This document shows, piece by piece, positions 35,093-45,122 of a stretch of DNA of 64,000 nt. The position numbers and the translations under genes are program-made. How positions within the stretch are numbered: the stretch's first letter is position 1; every line of letters starts with the position of its first letter. A model generated the notes under the pieces. That model was not told where the DNA came from and made no database searches. It saw only the letters and a program-made list of their open reading frames with translations. This DNA comes from Kaistia granuli DSM 23481 (lineage in GTDB: Bacteria; Pseudomonadota; Alphaproteobacteria; Rhizobiales; Kaistiaceae). The DNA is taken from NCBI RefSeq assembly GCF_000380505.1, contig NZ_AQYH01000007.1, positions 455,082 through 519,081 on the forward strand, given 5' to 3'.

Positions 35093-36046
35093 ATGCGAAC
35101 CTTTCTTGAATTTGAAAAACCCGTCGCCGATCTCCAGGGCAAGGTGCAGGAACTCCGCGCCATGGCCGAGAAGGGTGACGCCGTCGCGGTCGGTGACGAG
35201 ATCGCCAAGCTGGAGGCGAAGGCCGGCCAGGCCTTGGCCGACATCTATGCCAAGCTGACGCCCTGGCAGAAGACGCAGGTGGCGCGCCATCCCGACCGGC
35301 CCCATTTCGTCGACTACGCCAAGCGGCTGATCACCGATTTCACGCCGCTCGCCGGCGACCGCAAGTTCGGCGAAGACCAGGCGATCCTCGCCGGCTTTGG
35401 CCGCTTCCGCGGCCGCCCGGTCGCCGTCATGGGCCAGGAAAAGGGCCATGACACCGAGAGCCGGCTCCGGCACAATTTCGGCATGGCGCGGCCCGAGGGC
35501 TACCGCAAGGCCGTGCGCATCATGGAACTGGCCGAGCGCTTTGGTCTTCCGGTGATCGCGCTGGTCGACACCGCCGGCGCCTATCCGGGCATCGACGCCG
35601 AGGAACGCGGCCAGGCCGAGGCGATCGCGCGCTCGACCGAGGCGGCGCTGGGCCTCGGCACGCCGAACGTCTCCGTCATCATCGGCGAGGGCGGCTCCGG
35701 CGGCGCGATCGCCATCGCGACGGCGAATCGCGTCCTGATGCTGGAGCATTCGATCTACAGCGTGATCTCGCCGGAAGGCGCGGCCTCGATCCTCTGGCGC
35801 GACGGCAGCCGCGCGCAGGACGCGGCGACCAACATGAAGATCACGGCGCAGGACCTGTTCCGCTTCCACGTCATCGACGAGATCGTCCCCGAGCCGATGG
35901 GCGGCGCCCATCGCGATCCGGACGTCGCCGTCGACGCGACGGGCAATGCGATCGAGCAGGCGCTGGCCGCGTTCGACGGCATGTCGGAAGCCGATATCAA
36001 GCGTCAGCGTCGCGAGAAGTTTCTCGCGATCGGCCGGACGCTTTGA
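35093..36046 (+). CDS. accA: Acetyl-CoA carboxylase carboxyltransferase subunit alpha
   Basis: 317 residues, standard for AccA. It begins MRTFLEFEKPVADLQGKVQE and has VALGQEKG-type KGHDTE, IALVDTAGAYPGIDAEERGQ and IGEGGSGGAIAIATANRVLM, the oxyanion-hole glycines of the carboxyltransferase. It pairs with AccD to transfer CO2 from biotin to acetyl-CoA. ATG 35093 is the family start; a longer frame from 34793 overlaps xerD and is a shadow. Confidence 0.95.
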   Translation: MRTFLEFEKPVADLQGKVQELRAMAEKGDAVAVGDEIAKLEAKAGQALADIYAKLTPWQKTQVARHPDRPHFVDYAKRLITDFTPLAGDRKFGEDQAILAGFGRFRGRPVAVMGQEKGHDTESRLRHNFGMARPEGYRKAVRIMELAERFGLPVIALVDTAGAYPGIDAEERGQAEAIARSTEAALGLGTPNVSVIIGEGGSGGAIAIATANRVLMLEHSIYSVISPEGAASILWRDGSRAQDAATNMKITAQDLFRFHVIDEIVPEPMGGAHRDPDVAVDATGNAIEQALAAFDGMSEADIKRQRREKFLAIGRTL

Positions 36047-36182
36047 CACGATTCCGCCTGTCTTCCAGCCTATTGAGCATGTGATTCGGTCCGTACGCCC
36101 CTGAATTGTGGGGGCGTCCGGTCGTTCAGAGACGGGATGGAGCCGGTTGCCCCGTGACGGCGAGGCTCCTCAGGGGTGTTGC

Positions 36183-37322
36183 ATGCCAGGTTCCGCGTTT
36201 TTCGCTCGTCTTCGCAAGGCTGCCTTGCTGGTGGCGGTCGGGCTCACGCTCGCCGCTTGTCAGGATGCCGGCGTTCCCAAGCACATGAAGCCGCTTCCCG
36301 CCAAGGTCAAGGCGAAGATGGAGCAGCTCAACATGGACCCGAAGGCGCCGATCTATATCCGCTCCTTCAAGGAAACGTCCGAGTTCGAGGTCTGGAAACA
36401 GCGCCGCGACGGCACCTATGGCCTGCTCAGCACCTATTCGATCTGCAAATGGTCCGGCAAACTCGGCCCGAAGATCAAGGAAGGCGACCGCCAGGCGCCG
36501 GAGGGCTTCTATACGGTCCGGCCCGGCCAGATGAACCCGAATTCGAGCTATTACCTCTCGTTCGACATCGGGTTCCCGAACGCCTTCGACCAGTCGCTCG
36601 GACGCTATGGGACCAATCTGATGGTGCATGGCGCCTGTTCCTCGGCCGGTTGCTATTCGATGACCGACGAATCCGCCGGCGAGATCTACTGGCTCGCGCG
36701 CGATTCCTTCATCGGCGGCCAGCGCTCGTTCGAGGTGCATCTCTATCCGTTCCGCATGACGCCCGAGAACATGGCCCGTCATCGCAACGACCCGAACATG
36801 CCGTTCTGGCGGATGCTGAAGGATGGCAGCGATCATTTCGAGGTGACGCGCAAGCCGCCGGTCGTCGGCGTCTGCGACAAGCGCTACGTCTTCGATGTGA
36901 ATACCAGCAGCAAGCTGAACGCGTCGGCGGCCTGCCCGACCGACATGCGCGTGCCGGAATGGCTCGACGCGGCGGTGAAGCAGAAGCAGGCGAAGGACCA
37001 GCAGATCTTCGTGGCGACGGCGGCCAAGCTCGACGGCCAGGACCAGGTCGCGGCCTCCAAGGCCGTCACCGACGAAGCGGCCCGCCAGGCTTCGGCCGAT
37101 GCGGCGGTGCTCGCATCCGCCCCGGCCGCCTTCGCGACGCCGGTCGTCGCCGAGGGCAACGCCGCGTCGATGGCGATCGACGGCGTTCCGGCGCCCGGCA
37201 TGCCGATCCCGGTGCCGTCGCCCGTGCGAATGACCATGGAGCCTGCGGCGTCGGCTTCACCTGCCGCCGTCGAGAAGAAGCCGAGCTTCTGGGACAAGTT
37301 CAAGCGCCGCCAGCCGTCGTAA
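36183..37322 (+). CDS. L,D-transpeptidase (YkuD) family lipoprotein
   Basis: 379 residues. The signal peptide ends in a lipobox LTLAACQD, so it should be a lipoprotein. The YkuD catalytic motif is MVHGACSSAGCYSMT with His149 and nucleophile Cys157. The domain resembles murein L,D-transpeptidase YafK rather than the short ErfK type (YGTNLMVHG, SYYLSFDIGFPNAFD). The C-terminal 110 residues are Ala/Pro/Val-rich and disordered, ending with a basic KFKRRQPS. It likely links or trims peptidoglycan or attaches proteins to it. Confidence 0.88.
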   Translation: MPGSAFFARLRKAALLVAVGLTLAACQDAGVPKHMKPLPAKVKAKMEQLNMDPKAPIYIRSFKETSEFEVWKQRRDGTYGLLSTYSICKWSGKLGPKIKEGDRQAPEGFYTVRPGQMNPNSSYYLSFDIGFPNAFDQSLGRYGTNLMVHGACSSAGCYSMTDESAGEIYWLARDSFIGGQRSFEVHLYPFRMTPENMARHRNDPNMPFWRMLKDGSDHFEVTRKPPVVGVCDKRYVFDVNTSSKLNASAACPTDMRVPEWLDAAVKQKQAKDQQIFVATAAKLDGQDQVAASKAVTDEAARQASADAAVLASAPAAFATPVVAEGNAASMAIDGVPAPGMPIPVPSPVRMTMEPAASASPAAVEKKPSFWDKFKRRQPS

Positions 37323-37339
37323 GGCCTTGTCGTTCCCGC

Positions 37340-37372
37340 TGAACGGATCCCGGGTCACACCCGGGATGACGG
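37340..37372. repeat. Partial REP-like element
   Basis: Contains GATCCCGGGTCACACCCGGGATGACGG split around the CCCGGG palindromes, a half unit of the repeat seen at 31750. It lies between two converging genes and could act as a weak bidirectional terminator. Confidence 0.55.
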
Positions 37373-37415
37373 CGGCGTGGTGGGCGGGCGGCCAGGAAGC
37401 GGGCCGGGCAAGCCG

Positions 37416-38195
37416 CTACAGAAGCTCAGCGATCCGTTGGCGCAGGAACGTTGCCGCTAGTCCGGCTTCAGCCTGCCTGGTGGCCCAATCGTCGGCGCGG
37501 CTCCCCAGATAGGCTTCGCGCGCATAGTCGAGCGTGCCGGCTTCCGGACTCGGCATGCGGGTGGTTGCCCAGGTGGCGGCGACATCCTTGGCGACGAAAT
37601 CTCCCGTGGTGGCGGTTCGCCACATCCGCGCCAAGGTGAGCAGGACGTTCCGCTCATCCCCGTGCAATCCCTCGACCAGCGCCGGCAGCGCCTCGCGCAT
37701 CGCGCGGCGAACCTGCTCCGGCGGGATTTCCGGAATCAGCTCCGTCGCGTCGGGGCCGATCAGGGGAATGGCCTGTCCCCGGGCCTGCGCCAGGATCAGG
37801 GTATGTTCCGGATCGGCAGCTGGGACAGCAAGGCCGCCGGCTTCGAATGCCTGCCGCAGCCATTCGCCATACATGAACTCCGCCCGAGCCGGGAAGTCCG
37901 GCGCCACGAGTTCGGGGCTCTGAAACACCATCACCTCGATGCAGCGAGGTCCGCCGGGCGGGGCGGGATGGGGGCCTGAGATCTGCAGGAGCGTCGATAG
38001 CAGGCTCCGGCTCTGAGCCGCGGTCATCGGAGCGTCGATGACGGCCAGCAGGTCGATGTCGCTTTGCGGCCGCAGGCCGCCAGCGACGGCCGAACCGTGC
38101 AGGTAGATGCCGAGCAGCGAATCCTGAAGCAGGGCGCGTATGGCGTCGGTCGCCGCTCTCACCTGTCCGAGGGGCTCGGGTGCACCTTCCGGCAT
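37416..38195 (-). CDS. AadA-like aminoglycoside adenylyltransferase, ANT(3'')(9) family
   Basis: 259 residues, close to AadA (about 262). Nucleotidyltransferase motif YLHGSAVAGGLRPQSDIDLL with Asp46 and Asp48, and Glu87 (CIEVMV) at the position of the catalytic base. Trp112 (YGEW) and an acidic residue in GDERN (Asp180) correspond to residues that position streptomycin in AadA. The helical C-terminal domain reads RNVLLTLARMWRTATTGDF followed by AKDVAATWA, very similar to mobile AadA. There is no attC site, integron or IS next to it and its codon usage looks local, so it appears to be a resident gene. Confidence 0.87.
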   Translation of the reverse strand: MPEGAPEPLGQVRAATDAIRALLQDSLLGIYLHGSAVAGGLRPQSDIDLLAVIDAPMTAAQSRSLLSTLLQISGPHPAPPGGPRCIEVMVFQSPELVAPDFPARAEFMYGEWLRQAFEAGGLAVPAADPEHTLILAQARGQAIPLIGPDATELIPEIPPEQVRRAMREALPALVEGLHGDERNVLLTLARMWRTATTGDFVAKDVAATWATTRMPSPEAGTLDYAREAYLGSRADDWATRQAEAGLAATFLRQRIAELL

Positions 38196-38268
38196 GGTTG
38201 TCCTCCTGAGATCGTCCGGCAGCGATACCGGCGCGGCGTTTCAAACGGCTTGGCGAAACCTAGGCACG

Positions 38269-38300
38269 AAAAAGCCCGGCATGCGACATGCCGGGCTTTT
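38269..38300 (-). terminator. Intrinsic terminator after secA
   Basis: A perfect 14-bp stem (AAAAGCCCGGCATG) with loop CGA lies 32 bases downstream of the secA stop. The A/T ends allow function on the minus strand, and also on the plus strand. Confidence 0.88.
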
Positions 38301-38331
38301 CATGGTGACCGCTTGGGAAGCGGGCGTTACC

Positions 38332-41055
38332 TCAGGCGAGCTTGCCGTGGCAATGCTTGAACTTCTTGCCCGAGCCGCAGGGGCAGGGCGCGTTGCGCTG
38401 CAGGCGACCCCAGGTCGTCGGATCGTTCGGATCGACGCCGAGCGCCGCGAAGCCGGCGGCGGCATCGGCATTCTGCAGCAGCGGCTCGTCGAACTCGTTC
38501 TCGCCTGAGAACGGGTCGATATGCATCGCCTGCAGGTTGTCCATGTCCATGTCATCCGGCGCCAGCGGCGGCGACTGCATGATCTCGACGCGCATCATCT
38601 GGGCGGTGACGGCCTCGCGCAGGTTCTGCAGCATCGCCTCGAACAGCTCGAATGCTTCGGTCTTGTACTCGTTCAGCGGGTCGCGCTGGGCGTAGCCACG
38701 GAAGCCGATGACCTGGCGCAGATGGTCGAGGGTGACCAGGTGTTCGCGCCAGAGGTGATCCAGCGTCTGCAGCAGCACGGCCTTCTCGACCTGGCGCATG
38801 ACCGTCGGCGAGAAGCGCTCGGTACGGGCGGCGGCGGCTTCGTCGCCAGCCTTCTGCACGCGCTCCAGCACTTCTGCGTCGGCGATGCCTTCCTCGGCTG
38901 CCCAGGCCTCGACCGGCAGGTCGAGATTGACGGCGGCGATCAGCGCCTCGTGCAGGCCCTTGGCGTCCCACTGCTCGGGATAGGCCTTTTCCGGTATGTG
39001 CTTGGCGACCAGATTGGCGATCACCTCGTGGCGCATGTCGTCGACGGTGGAGGCGACGTCTTCCTCGGCCATCAACTCGACGCGCTGGTCGAAGATGACC
39101 TTGCGCTGGTCGTTCATGACGTCGTCGTATTTCAGCAGGTTCTTGCGGATGTCGAAGTTGCGCGCCTCGACCTTCTGCTGCGCCTTTTCCAGCGCCCGGT
39201 TGATCCAGGGATGGACGATCGCCTCGTCCTCCTTGAGGCCGAGCTTCTGCAGCATGCCGTCCATACGCTCGGAGCCGAAGATGCGCATCAGATCGTCCTG
39301 CAGCGACAGGAAGAAGTGCGAATGGCCCGGATCGCCCTGGCGGCCGGAACGACCGCGCAGCTGGTTGTCGATGCGGCGGCTTTCATGCCGCTCGGTGCCG
39401 ATGACGTAGAGACCGCCGGCGGCGAGCGCCTTGTCCTTGAGGACGGCGATCTCGGCCTTGATCTCCTCGATCCGGCGCTCGCGCTCGGCCTCGTCGAGCA
39501 CGTCGCCGAGCTCGCGCTCGATCCGCATCTCGAGGTTGCCGCCGAGTTTGATGTCGGTACCGCGGCCGGCCATGTTGGTGGCGATCGTCACGGCGCCGGG
39601 CACGCCGGCCTGGGCGACGATATAGGCTTCCTGCTCGTGATAGCGCGCGTTCAGGACCTGATGCGGCACCTTCTCCTTCTTCAGGATATCGGCGAGCAGT
39701 TCGGACTTCTCGATCGAGGTCGTGCCGACGAGCACGGGCTGGCCGCGCTGGCTGCAATCCTTGATGACGCGGATGATCGCCTTGTATTTCTCGGCCGCCG
39801 TCCGGTAGACCTCGTCGTCGTCATCGACGCGGGAGATCGGCAGGTTGGTCGGAATCTCGAGGACCTCGAGGCCATAGATGTCGAGGAATTCGGACGCTTC
39901 CGTCTGCGCCGTACCTGTCATGCCGGCCAGCTTCTCGTACATGCGGAAATAGTTCTGGAAGGTGATCGAGGCCAGAGTCTGGTTTTCCGGCTGGATCTTG
40001 ACGTGCTCTTTCGCTTCCAGCGCCTGGTGCAGGCCTTCCGAATAGCGACGGCCCGGCATCATGCGGCCAGTGAACTCGTCGATGATGACGACCTCGTCGT
40101 CCTTGACGATATAGTCCTTGTCGCGCTGGAACAGGCGGTGCGCCCGCAGACCCTGGTTGATATGGTGGACGACGGTGACGTTCTCGACGTCATAGAGCGA
40201 ATCGCCCTTCAGCAGGCCCGCTTCGGTCAGCAGCTGCTCAAGCTTCTCGTTGCCGGCCTCGGTGAAATTGGCGGTGCGCTGCTTCTCGTCGATCTCGTAG
40301 TCTTCCGGCGCGAGGGCGGGAATGAACGCATCGATCGTGGTGTAGAGTTCCGAGCGGTCGTCGAGCGGGCCGGAGATGATCAGCGGCGTGCGCGCCTCGT
40401 CGATCAGGATCGAGTCGACTTCGTCGACGATCGCGTAATGATGCGGGCGCTGCACCATCTGGCCGAGCTCGTACTTCATGTTATCGCGCAGATAATCGAA
40501 GCCATACTCGTTGTTGGTGCCGTAGGTGATGTCGCAGGCATAGGCCGCGCGACGCTGGTCGTCGTCGAGGCCGTGCACGATGACGCCGACCGACAGGCCG
40601 AGGAAGCGGTAGAGCTTGCCCATCCACTCGGCGTCGCGGCTGGCGAGATAGTCGTTGACGGTGACGACGTGGACGCCGCGGCCGGTCAGTGCGTTCAGGT
40701 AGACCGGCAGCGTCGCCACCAGCGTCTTGCCTTCACCCGTCTTCATCTCGGCGATCGAACCGTCGTTCAGCACCATGCCGCCGATCAGCTGCACGTCGAA
40801 ATGACGCATGCCGAGGGCGCGCTTGGCGCCTTCGCGGACGGTTGCGAAAGCCGGAACCAGCAGCTCGTCGACCGACTTGCCGGCGGCGATCTCCTGCTTG
40901 AACTGTTCCGTTCGGGCGCGGAGCTGGTCGTCGGTGAGCTTGGCAAGCTCGGCTTCCAGCGCATTGATCTGCGCGACCTGGGGCCGGTAGCCCTTGACGC
41001 GGCGGTCATTGGCGGAGCCGAAAATTTTGCGCGCGAGCGAACCGAGACCGACCAT
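38332..41055 (-). CDS. secA: Preprotein translocase ATPase SecA
   Basis: 907 residues, full length. DEAD-motor elements: [20 protein letters not shown], the [20 protein letters not shown]alker B region, [13 protein letters not shown] and [20 protein letters not shown] in the second motor domain. The C-terminal zinc-binding tail [14 protein letters not shown] is present and would contact SecB and lipids. It drives proteins through SecYEG. Transcribed alone, divergent from a parvulin that helps fold exported proteins. Confidence 0.97.
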   Translation of the reverse strand: MVGLGSLARKIFGSANDRRVKGYRPQVAQINALEAELAKLTDDQLRARTEQFKQEIAAGKSVDELLVPAFATVREGAKRALGMRHFDVQLIGGMVLNDGSIAEMKTGEGKTLVATLPVYLNALTGRGVHVVTVNDYLASRDAEWMGKLYRFLGLSVGVIVHGLDDDQRRAAYACDITYGTNNEYGFDYLRDNMKYELGQMVQRPHHYAIVDEVDSILIDEARTPLIISGPLDDRSELYTTIDAFIPALAPEDYEIDEKQRTANFTEAGNEKLEQLLTEAGLLKGDSLYDVENVTVVHHINQGLRAHRLFQRDKDYIVKDDEVVIIDEFTGRMMPGRRYSEGLHQALEAKEHVKIQPENQTLASITFQNYFRMYEKLAGMTGTAQTEASEFLDIYGLEVLEIPTNLPISRVDDDDEVYRTAAEKYKAIIRVIKDCSQRGQPVLVGTTSIEKSELLADILKKEKVPHQVLNARYHEQEAYIVAQAGVPGAVTIATNMAGRGTDIKLGGNLEMRIERELGDVLDEAERERRIEEIKAEIAVLKDKALAAGGLYVIGTERHESRRIDNQLRGRSGRQGDPGHSHFFLSLQDDLMRIFGSERMDGMLQKLGLKEDEAIVHPWINRALEKAQQKVEARNFDIRKNLLKYDDVMNDQRKVIFDQRVELMAEEDVASTVDDMRHEVIANLVAKHIPEKAYPEQWDAKGLHEALIAAVNLDLPVEAWAAEEGIADAEVLERVQKAGDEAAAARTERFSPTVMRQVEKAVLLQTLDHLWREHLVTLDHLRQVIGFRGYAQRDPLNEYKTEAFELFEAMLQNLREAVTAQMMRVEIMQSPPLAPDDMDMDNLQAMHIDPFSGENEFDEPLLQNADAAAGFAALGVDPNDPTTWGRLQRNAPCPCGSGKKFKHCHGKLA

Positions 41056-41362
41056 GGGTCATCCTTGATGTTGGTCCGGGCCGCCCGAAGAAGGCGTGGG
41101 GGGCGCCGGGTTCTTGTTGTCGGCGCGATCGCATCCGCTGCGACGAAGGCCGGAAACCGTCAGAGCGCCGTAACCTCAGATGTCACAGCGTTCTGGACGC
41201 CGAGTTCCGAGACAGATAAGAGGGGGCACAATGGTTGTCAACGTGGACACCGGCCCGTCCAATGCCCGGAAAATGCCGGAATTGCAGCAGATCCACGCAC
41301 CTGATCGTGTCGGGTAGTCCCTACTCTTCACTTATCCCTCCGTAACGGAACAGGACAAGTCC
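41056..41362. other. Divergent promoter region between secA and the parvulin gene
   Basis: About 307 bases without a supported gene. It must hold promoters for both genes. I see no convincing pair of hexamers and no strong inverted repeat. Confidence 0.6.
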
Positions 41363-42271
41363 ATGACGTCACGAGTTTCATCTTCCCTGTCGGCCCTGCG
41401 CGGCCCTGCTTTGGCCGTCCTCGGTCTGATGGCGATGGCGCTTCCCGCGGCGGCCCAGGACGCGGCGCCGGCGGCTGCACCGGCGGCGGCACCGGTCGAC
41501 CCCAAGGCGGTCCTCGCCACGGTCAATGGCCAGCCGATCACCGAAGCCGACCTGTCGCTCGCCGGCGAGGACTTCGCCGAGGAGCTCGCGAAGGTCGCGC
41601 CGGAACAGCGCCGCAAGGCCATCCTCGACGTCCTCGTCGACCTGCGCCTGATGGCGGGCGCAGCCGAAAAGGACGGGCTCGACAAGTCGGAAGAGTTCCA
41701 GCGTCGCCTGGCCCTGCTGCGCGCCCGCGCGCTCCGCAACGAGTTCTTCCGCACCAAGGTCGACCTCGCGGTCACTGACGAGGCGGTCAAGAAGCGCTAC
41801 GAGGCCGAAGTCGCCAAGATCGTGCCGGAAGAGGAAGTCCACGCCGCGCATATCCTGGTCGAGACCGAGGACGAGGCCAAGGCAATCATCAAGGAGCTCG
41901 ATGGCGGCGGCGATTTCGCCAAGCTGGCCCAGGAGAAGTCGAAGGACCCCGGCTCGGGCAAGATGGGCGGCGATCTCGGCTTCTTCACCAAGGGCAAGAT
42001 GATCAAGGAGTTCGAGGACGCGGCCTTCGCGCTCGAGCCCGGCAAGTACACCGAGAAGCCGGTCAAGTCGCAGTACGGCTACCACGTCATCAAGTCGGTC
42101 GAGAAGCGCAAGCAGCCGCTGCCGACCTATGACCAGGTCAAGGACCAGGTCCGCCAGCTCGTGCTGCGCGACACCTTCGTCGACACCGTCTCGAAGCTGC
42201 GCACCGACGGCAAGGTCGAGATCCTCGACCCGGCGCTGAAGGCCGCCCCGTCGCAGCCGCCGGCGCAGTAA
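41363..42271 (+). CDS. Periplasmic peptidyl-prolyl isomerase (parvulin/SurA-like)
   Basis: 302 residues. A signal peptide (ends AAAQDAAP) is followed by a Pro/Ala linker. The N-terminal chaperone part (ILDVLVDLRLMAGAAEKDGL) precedes a single parvulin domain at about 150-245: HAAHILVETEDEAKAIIKEL, AQEKSKDPGSGKMGGDLGFF and YGYHVIKSVEK. It probably assists outer-membrane or periplasmic protein folding. AGGAC precedes the ATG and a terminator follows the gene. Confidence 0.92.
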   Translation: MTSRVSSSLSALRGPALAVLGLMAMALPAAAQDAAPAAAPAAAPVDPKAVLATVNGQPITEADLSLAGEDFAEELAKVAPEQRRKAILDVLVDLRLMAGAAEKDGLDKSEEFQRRLALLRARALRNEFFRTKVDLAVTDEAVKKRYEAEVAKIVPEEEVHAAHILVETEDEAKAIIKELDGGGDFAKLAQEKSKDPGSGKMGGDLGFFTKGKMIKEFEDAAFALEPGKYTEKPVKSQYGYHVIKSVEKRKQPLPTYDQVKDQVRQLVLRDTFVDTVSKLRTDGKVEILDPALKAAPSQPPAQ

Positions 42272-42301
42272 CCGGTCGCAGGGTTAACGGAATGCTAACG
42301 G

Positions 42302-42328
42302 AAGGGCCGGACATCGTCCGGCCCTTTT
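42302..42328 (+). terminator. Intrinsic terminator after the parvulin gene
   Basis: An 11-bp perfect stem AAGGGCCGGAC with loop ATC, then TTTT, 31 bases after the stop. Confidence 0.85.
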
Positions 42329-42427
42329 GCGTTCGGGGATCGTTGCGCCGATCTGAAACGGCTTGCGCGTGACAAGCGGTTCGGGCAGAGGGTTGGCTTT
42401 CCCAGTGCCCGAAACAGCCGAGGCATC

Positions 42428-43660
42428 ATGTCCACCGCCGTCTCCCCTCTCGCCGTCCCCTTTCCCGACATGCCGCCGATCGAGGGCGTGCGCTTTGCGA
42501 CGGCCGAGGCCGGCATCAAGTACCGGAACCGGCTCGACGTTTTCCTGGCGCTTTTCGCGGCGGGCACCACGGTGGCCGGCGTCTTCACCAAGTCGAAATG
42601 CCCGTCGGCGCCCGTCGACTGGTGCCGGGAATCGCTGGCGGGCGGCACCGCGCGGGCGCTGCTGGTCAATTCCGGCAACGCCAATGCCTTCACCGGCAAG
42701 AAGGGCCGCGAGACGACCCGATTGCAGGGCGAACTGGCGGCCAAGGTCGCGGATTGCCGCCCCGATGAAGTCTTCCTCGCCTCGACCGGCGTGATCGGCG
42801 AGCCGCTCGATGCCCAGAAATTCGCCGCCGTCCTGCCGGACGCCGCAGCCCGCGCCGCGCGTGGTCCCTGGGTCGACGCCGCCCGCGCCATCATGACCAC
42901 TGACACCTTCCCGAAGGGCTCGACCCGGCAGGTGAAGCTCGGTGGCGCCACGGTGACGATCAACGGCATCGCCAAGGGCGCCGGCATGATCGCGCCCGAC
43001 ATGGCGACCATGCTCTCCTTCGTCGCCACCGACGCCGCCATCGCCGCGCCCGTGCTGCAAGCTCTGCTTTCGAAGGGCGTCGACGGCAGCTTCAATTCGG
43101 TCACCGTCGACAGCGACACCTCGACCTCCGACACGCTGCTGCTGTTCGCGACCGGCAAGGCGGCCGGCGCCGAACTCATCTCCGATCCCGCCGATCCCCG
43201 CCTCGCCGATTTCGCGGCGGCGCTGGACGACGTGCTGCTCGACCTCGCTACCCAGGTGGCGCGCGACGGCGAAGGCGCCCGCAAGCTGATCGAAGTCCGC
43301 GTCGAGGGCGCCGTCTCCGACGCCTCCGCCAAGCGCATCGCCTTGTCGATCGCCAATTCGCCGCTGGTGAAGACGGCGGCGGCGGGCGAGGACGCCAATT
43401 GGGGCCGCGTCGTCATGGCCGTCGGCAAGGCCGGTGAGCCGGCCGATCGCGACAGGCTGTCGATCTCGTTTGGCGACACCCGCGTCGCCTTCGAAGGCGA
43501 GCGCGATCCCGACTATTCCGAGGCTGCCGCTTCCGCCTACATGAAGAACAAGGAAATCGTCATCACCGCCGAGATCGGCCTCGGCACCGGCCGGGCGACG
43601 GTCTGGACCTGTGACCTCACCAAGGAATATGTCGCGATCAATGGCGATTATCGGAGCTGA
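42428..43660 (+). CDS. argJ: Bifunctional glutamate N-acetyltransferase / ornithine acetyltransferase
   Basis: 410 residues. The self-cleavage site and nucleophile threonine are in [16 protein letters not shown] (cleavage between Ala and Thr of MAT-ML). [13 protein letters not shown] and [17 protein letters not shown] are further family hallmarks. It recycles the acetyl group in the cyclic arginine pathway. GAGG lies just before the ATG. The downstream GNAT gene overlaps its end by 20 bases. Confidence 0.95.
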   Translation: MSTAVSPLAVPFPDMPPIEGVRFATAEAGIKYRNRLDVFLALFAAGTTVAGVFTKSKCPSAPVDWCRESLAGGTARALLVNSGNANAFTGKKGRETTRLQGELAAKVADCRPDEVFLASTGVIGEPLDAQKFAAVLPDAAARAARGPWVDAARAIMTTDTFPKGSTRQVKLGGATVTINGIAKGAGMIAPDMATMLSFVATDAAIAAPVLQALLSKGVDGSFNSVTVDSDTSTSDTLLLFATGKAAGAELISDPADPRLADFAAALDDVLLDLATQVARDGEGARKLIEVRVEGAVSDASAKRIALSIANSPLVKTAAAGEDANWGRVVMAVGKAGEPADRDRLSISFGDTRVAFEGERDPDYSEAAASAYMKNKEIVITAEIGLGTGRATVWTCDLTKEYVAINGDYRS

Positions 43661-44444
43661 TTCGACCGGAACGGAAGGCAATCTGCCGACGACGCTCGCG
43701 ATCGAGGCGGCGTGCCTTTCCGCATGGCCGGCGATCAGCACGGTGCATGACGGCGCCTGGATCTGGCGCTTCGCGCATGGCTACAGCAAGCGGTCGAATT
43801 CGTTCCAGAGTCTCGACCCGGCCGATGACGGCGATGCCGATCGCCGGATCGCCTATCTGGCGGCGCTGTCGGCCCGCAACGGCATCGAGCCGGTGTTCCG
43901 GGTAACGCCGCTCGCCGGTCCGGGCGTCCTCGAGGCGCTCGATCACGGCGGCTGGGCCGCTTTCGACGAGAGCTGCGTGCTGGCGATGGATCTCGACGGC
44001 AGGAGCTTCGAGCGCACCGGTGACGTCCGCTTTTTCAACCCCACCGATCCGCGTTGGTTTCGGGCCCAGACGGCGTTGAGCGCCGGCCCGGGCAAGACGG
44101 TCGAGACACTGAAGACCCTGCTCGGCCTGATCGCGCCGGAGGCGCGGGGCGTTGTCACCTATGCGCCCGACGGCACGCCGGCCGCCGCGGCACTCGCCGT
44201 CAATGCCGGCGGGATCGGCGTCTATCTGAACGTTGTGACCGACCGGACGAAGCGTCGGCAGGGTTATGGCGCGACCGTGATGCGGGCGGCGATCGGCTGG
44301 ACGATCGACAATGGTGCCCGATCGGCGGCGATCCAGGTCAGTGCCGACAATGTGCCGGCCATCCGCCTCTATGAGGAGCTCGGTTTCGTCGAGCAGTATC
44401 GCTATCACTACCGCCAGCCGGCCGGTCCGTCCCGCCCAGCCTGA
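43641..44444 (+). CDS. GNAT family N-acetyltransferase
   Basis: About 267 residues. The acetyl-CoA-binding motif is in the C-terminal half: [20 protein letters not shown] with R-R-Q-G-Y-G-A, then [20 protein letters not shown] and YRYHYR at the end. The N-terminal half is divergent and shows only [20 protein letters not shown]. The substrate is unknown. It overlaps argJ and is followed by mutT after eight bases, so the three form one operon. Confidence 0.85.
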   Translation: MAIIGADSTGTEGNLPTTLAIEAACLSAWPAISTVHDGAWIWRFAHGYSKRSNSFQSLDPADDGDADRRIAYLAALSARNGIEPVFRVTPLAGPGVLEALDHGGWAAFDESCVLAMDLDGRSFERTGDVRFFNPTDPRWFRAQTALSAGPGKTVETLKTLLGLIAPEARGVVTYAPDGTPAAAALAVNAGGIGVYLNVVTDRTKRRQGYGATVMRAAIGWTIDNGARSAAIQVSADNVPAIRLYEELGFVEQYRYHYRQPAGPSRPA

Positions 44445-44452
44445 GAGATTTG

Positions 44453-44851
44453 ATGAAAACGCTGCTCGTCGTTGCCTGCGCCCTGGTCGATGTCGACAAC
44501 CGGATCCTGATCGCGCAGCGTCCCGAGGGGAAGTCGCTGGCCGGCCTCTGGGAGTTTCCGGGCGGCAAGGTCGATGCCGGCGAGACGCCGGAAGCGGCGC
44601 TGATCCGCGAACTGCGCGAGGAACTGGGCGTCGAGACCAAGACGGCATGCCTGGCGCCGCTGACCTTCGCCAGCCACACCTATGACGATTTCCATCTCCT
44701 GATGCCGCTCTATGTCTGCCGCCGCTGGACCGGATTTCCGCGCAGCCTCGAGGGCCAGGCGCTCAAATGGGTCCGGGCGAAGCAACTCCGCGACTATCCG
44801 ATGCCGCCGGCAGACGAGCCGCTGATCGCACCGTTAATCGAGCTTTTATGA
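44453..44851 (+). CDS. mutT: 8-oxo-dGTP diphosphatase (Nudix)
   Basis: 132 residues. The Nudix box is complete: GGKVDAGETPEAALIRELRE followed by ELGV, matching G-x5-E-x7-R-E-x2-E-E-x-G. It begins KTLLVVACALVDVDNRILIA and has the MutT-typical LAGLWEFPGGK. It hydrolyses oxidised dGTP. The ATG at 44453 is eight bases after the GNAT stop. Confidence 0.92.
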   Translation: MKTLLVVACALVDVDNRILIAQRPEGKSLAGLWEFPGGKVDAGETPEAALIRELREELGVETKTACLAPLTFASHTYDDFHLLMPLYVCRRWTGFPRSLEGQALKWVRAKQLRDYPMPPADEPLIAPLIELL

Positions 44852-44935
44852 GTTTGCGCGAGCCTGTGGCCTGAGGGCGTCGCATGTCGCGGCGCCAGGG
44901 ACGTGGCGACGCCGCTGTCCGGGCAAGGCATTTCT

Positions 44936-45115
44936 ATGCGCGCGGCCGCTGGACATTCCCTGAAACGCTTCCTGCGCCACCGACGCGGGGCGGTCCTGGC
45001 TGAGTACGGACTCATCATCGGCGTCATCCTGATCGCGCTGATCGGCGTGACGATGACGGGCGGCGGCATCGTTTCCCTCTACGAGCGGCTCGTGGCGGTC
45101 GTCCTCGGCGCCTGA
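44936..45115 (+). CDS. Flp/Fap-type (type IVb) pilin
   Basis: 59 residues. A basic leader (SLKRFLRHRRG) is followed by AVLAEYGLIIGVILIALIGV, the Glu-Tyr motif and hydrophobic helix of Flp pilins; prepilin peptidase would cut after the leader glycine. AAGG lies eight bases before the ATG. No tad/cpa assembly genes are nearby, so it is a solitary pilin gene here. Confidence 0.8.
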   Translation: MRAAAGHSLKRFLRHRRGAVLAEYGLIIGVILIALIGVTMTGGGIVSLYERLVAVVLGA

Positions 45116-45122
45116 CGCCGTT

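Noticed and set aside
38521..41304. A 927-codon open frame antisense to secA
   Set aside because: It mirrors the codon periodicity of secA in GC-rich DNA, has no recognisable domain, and secA is certain.
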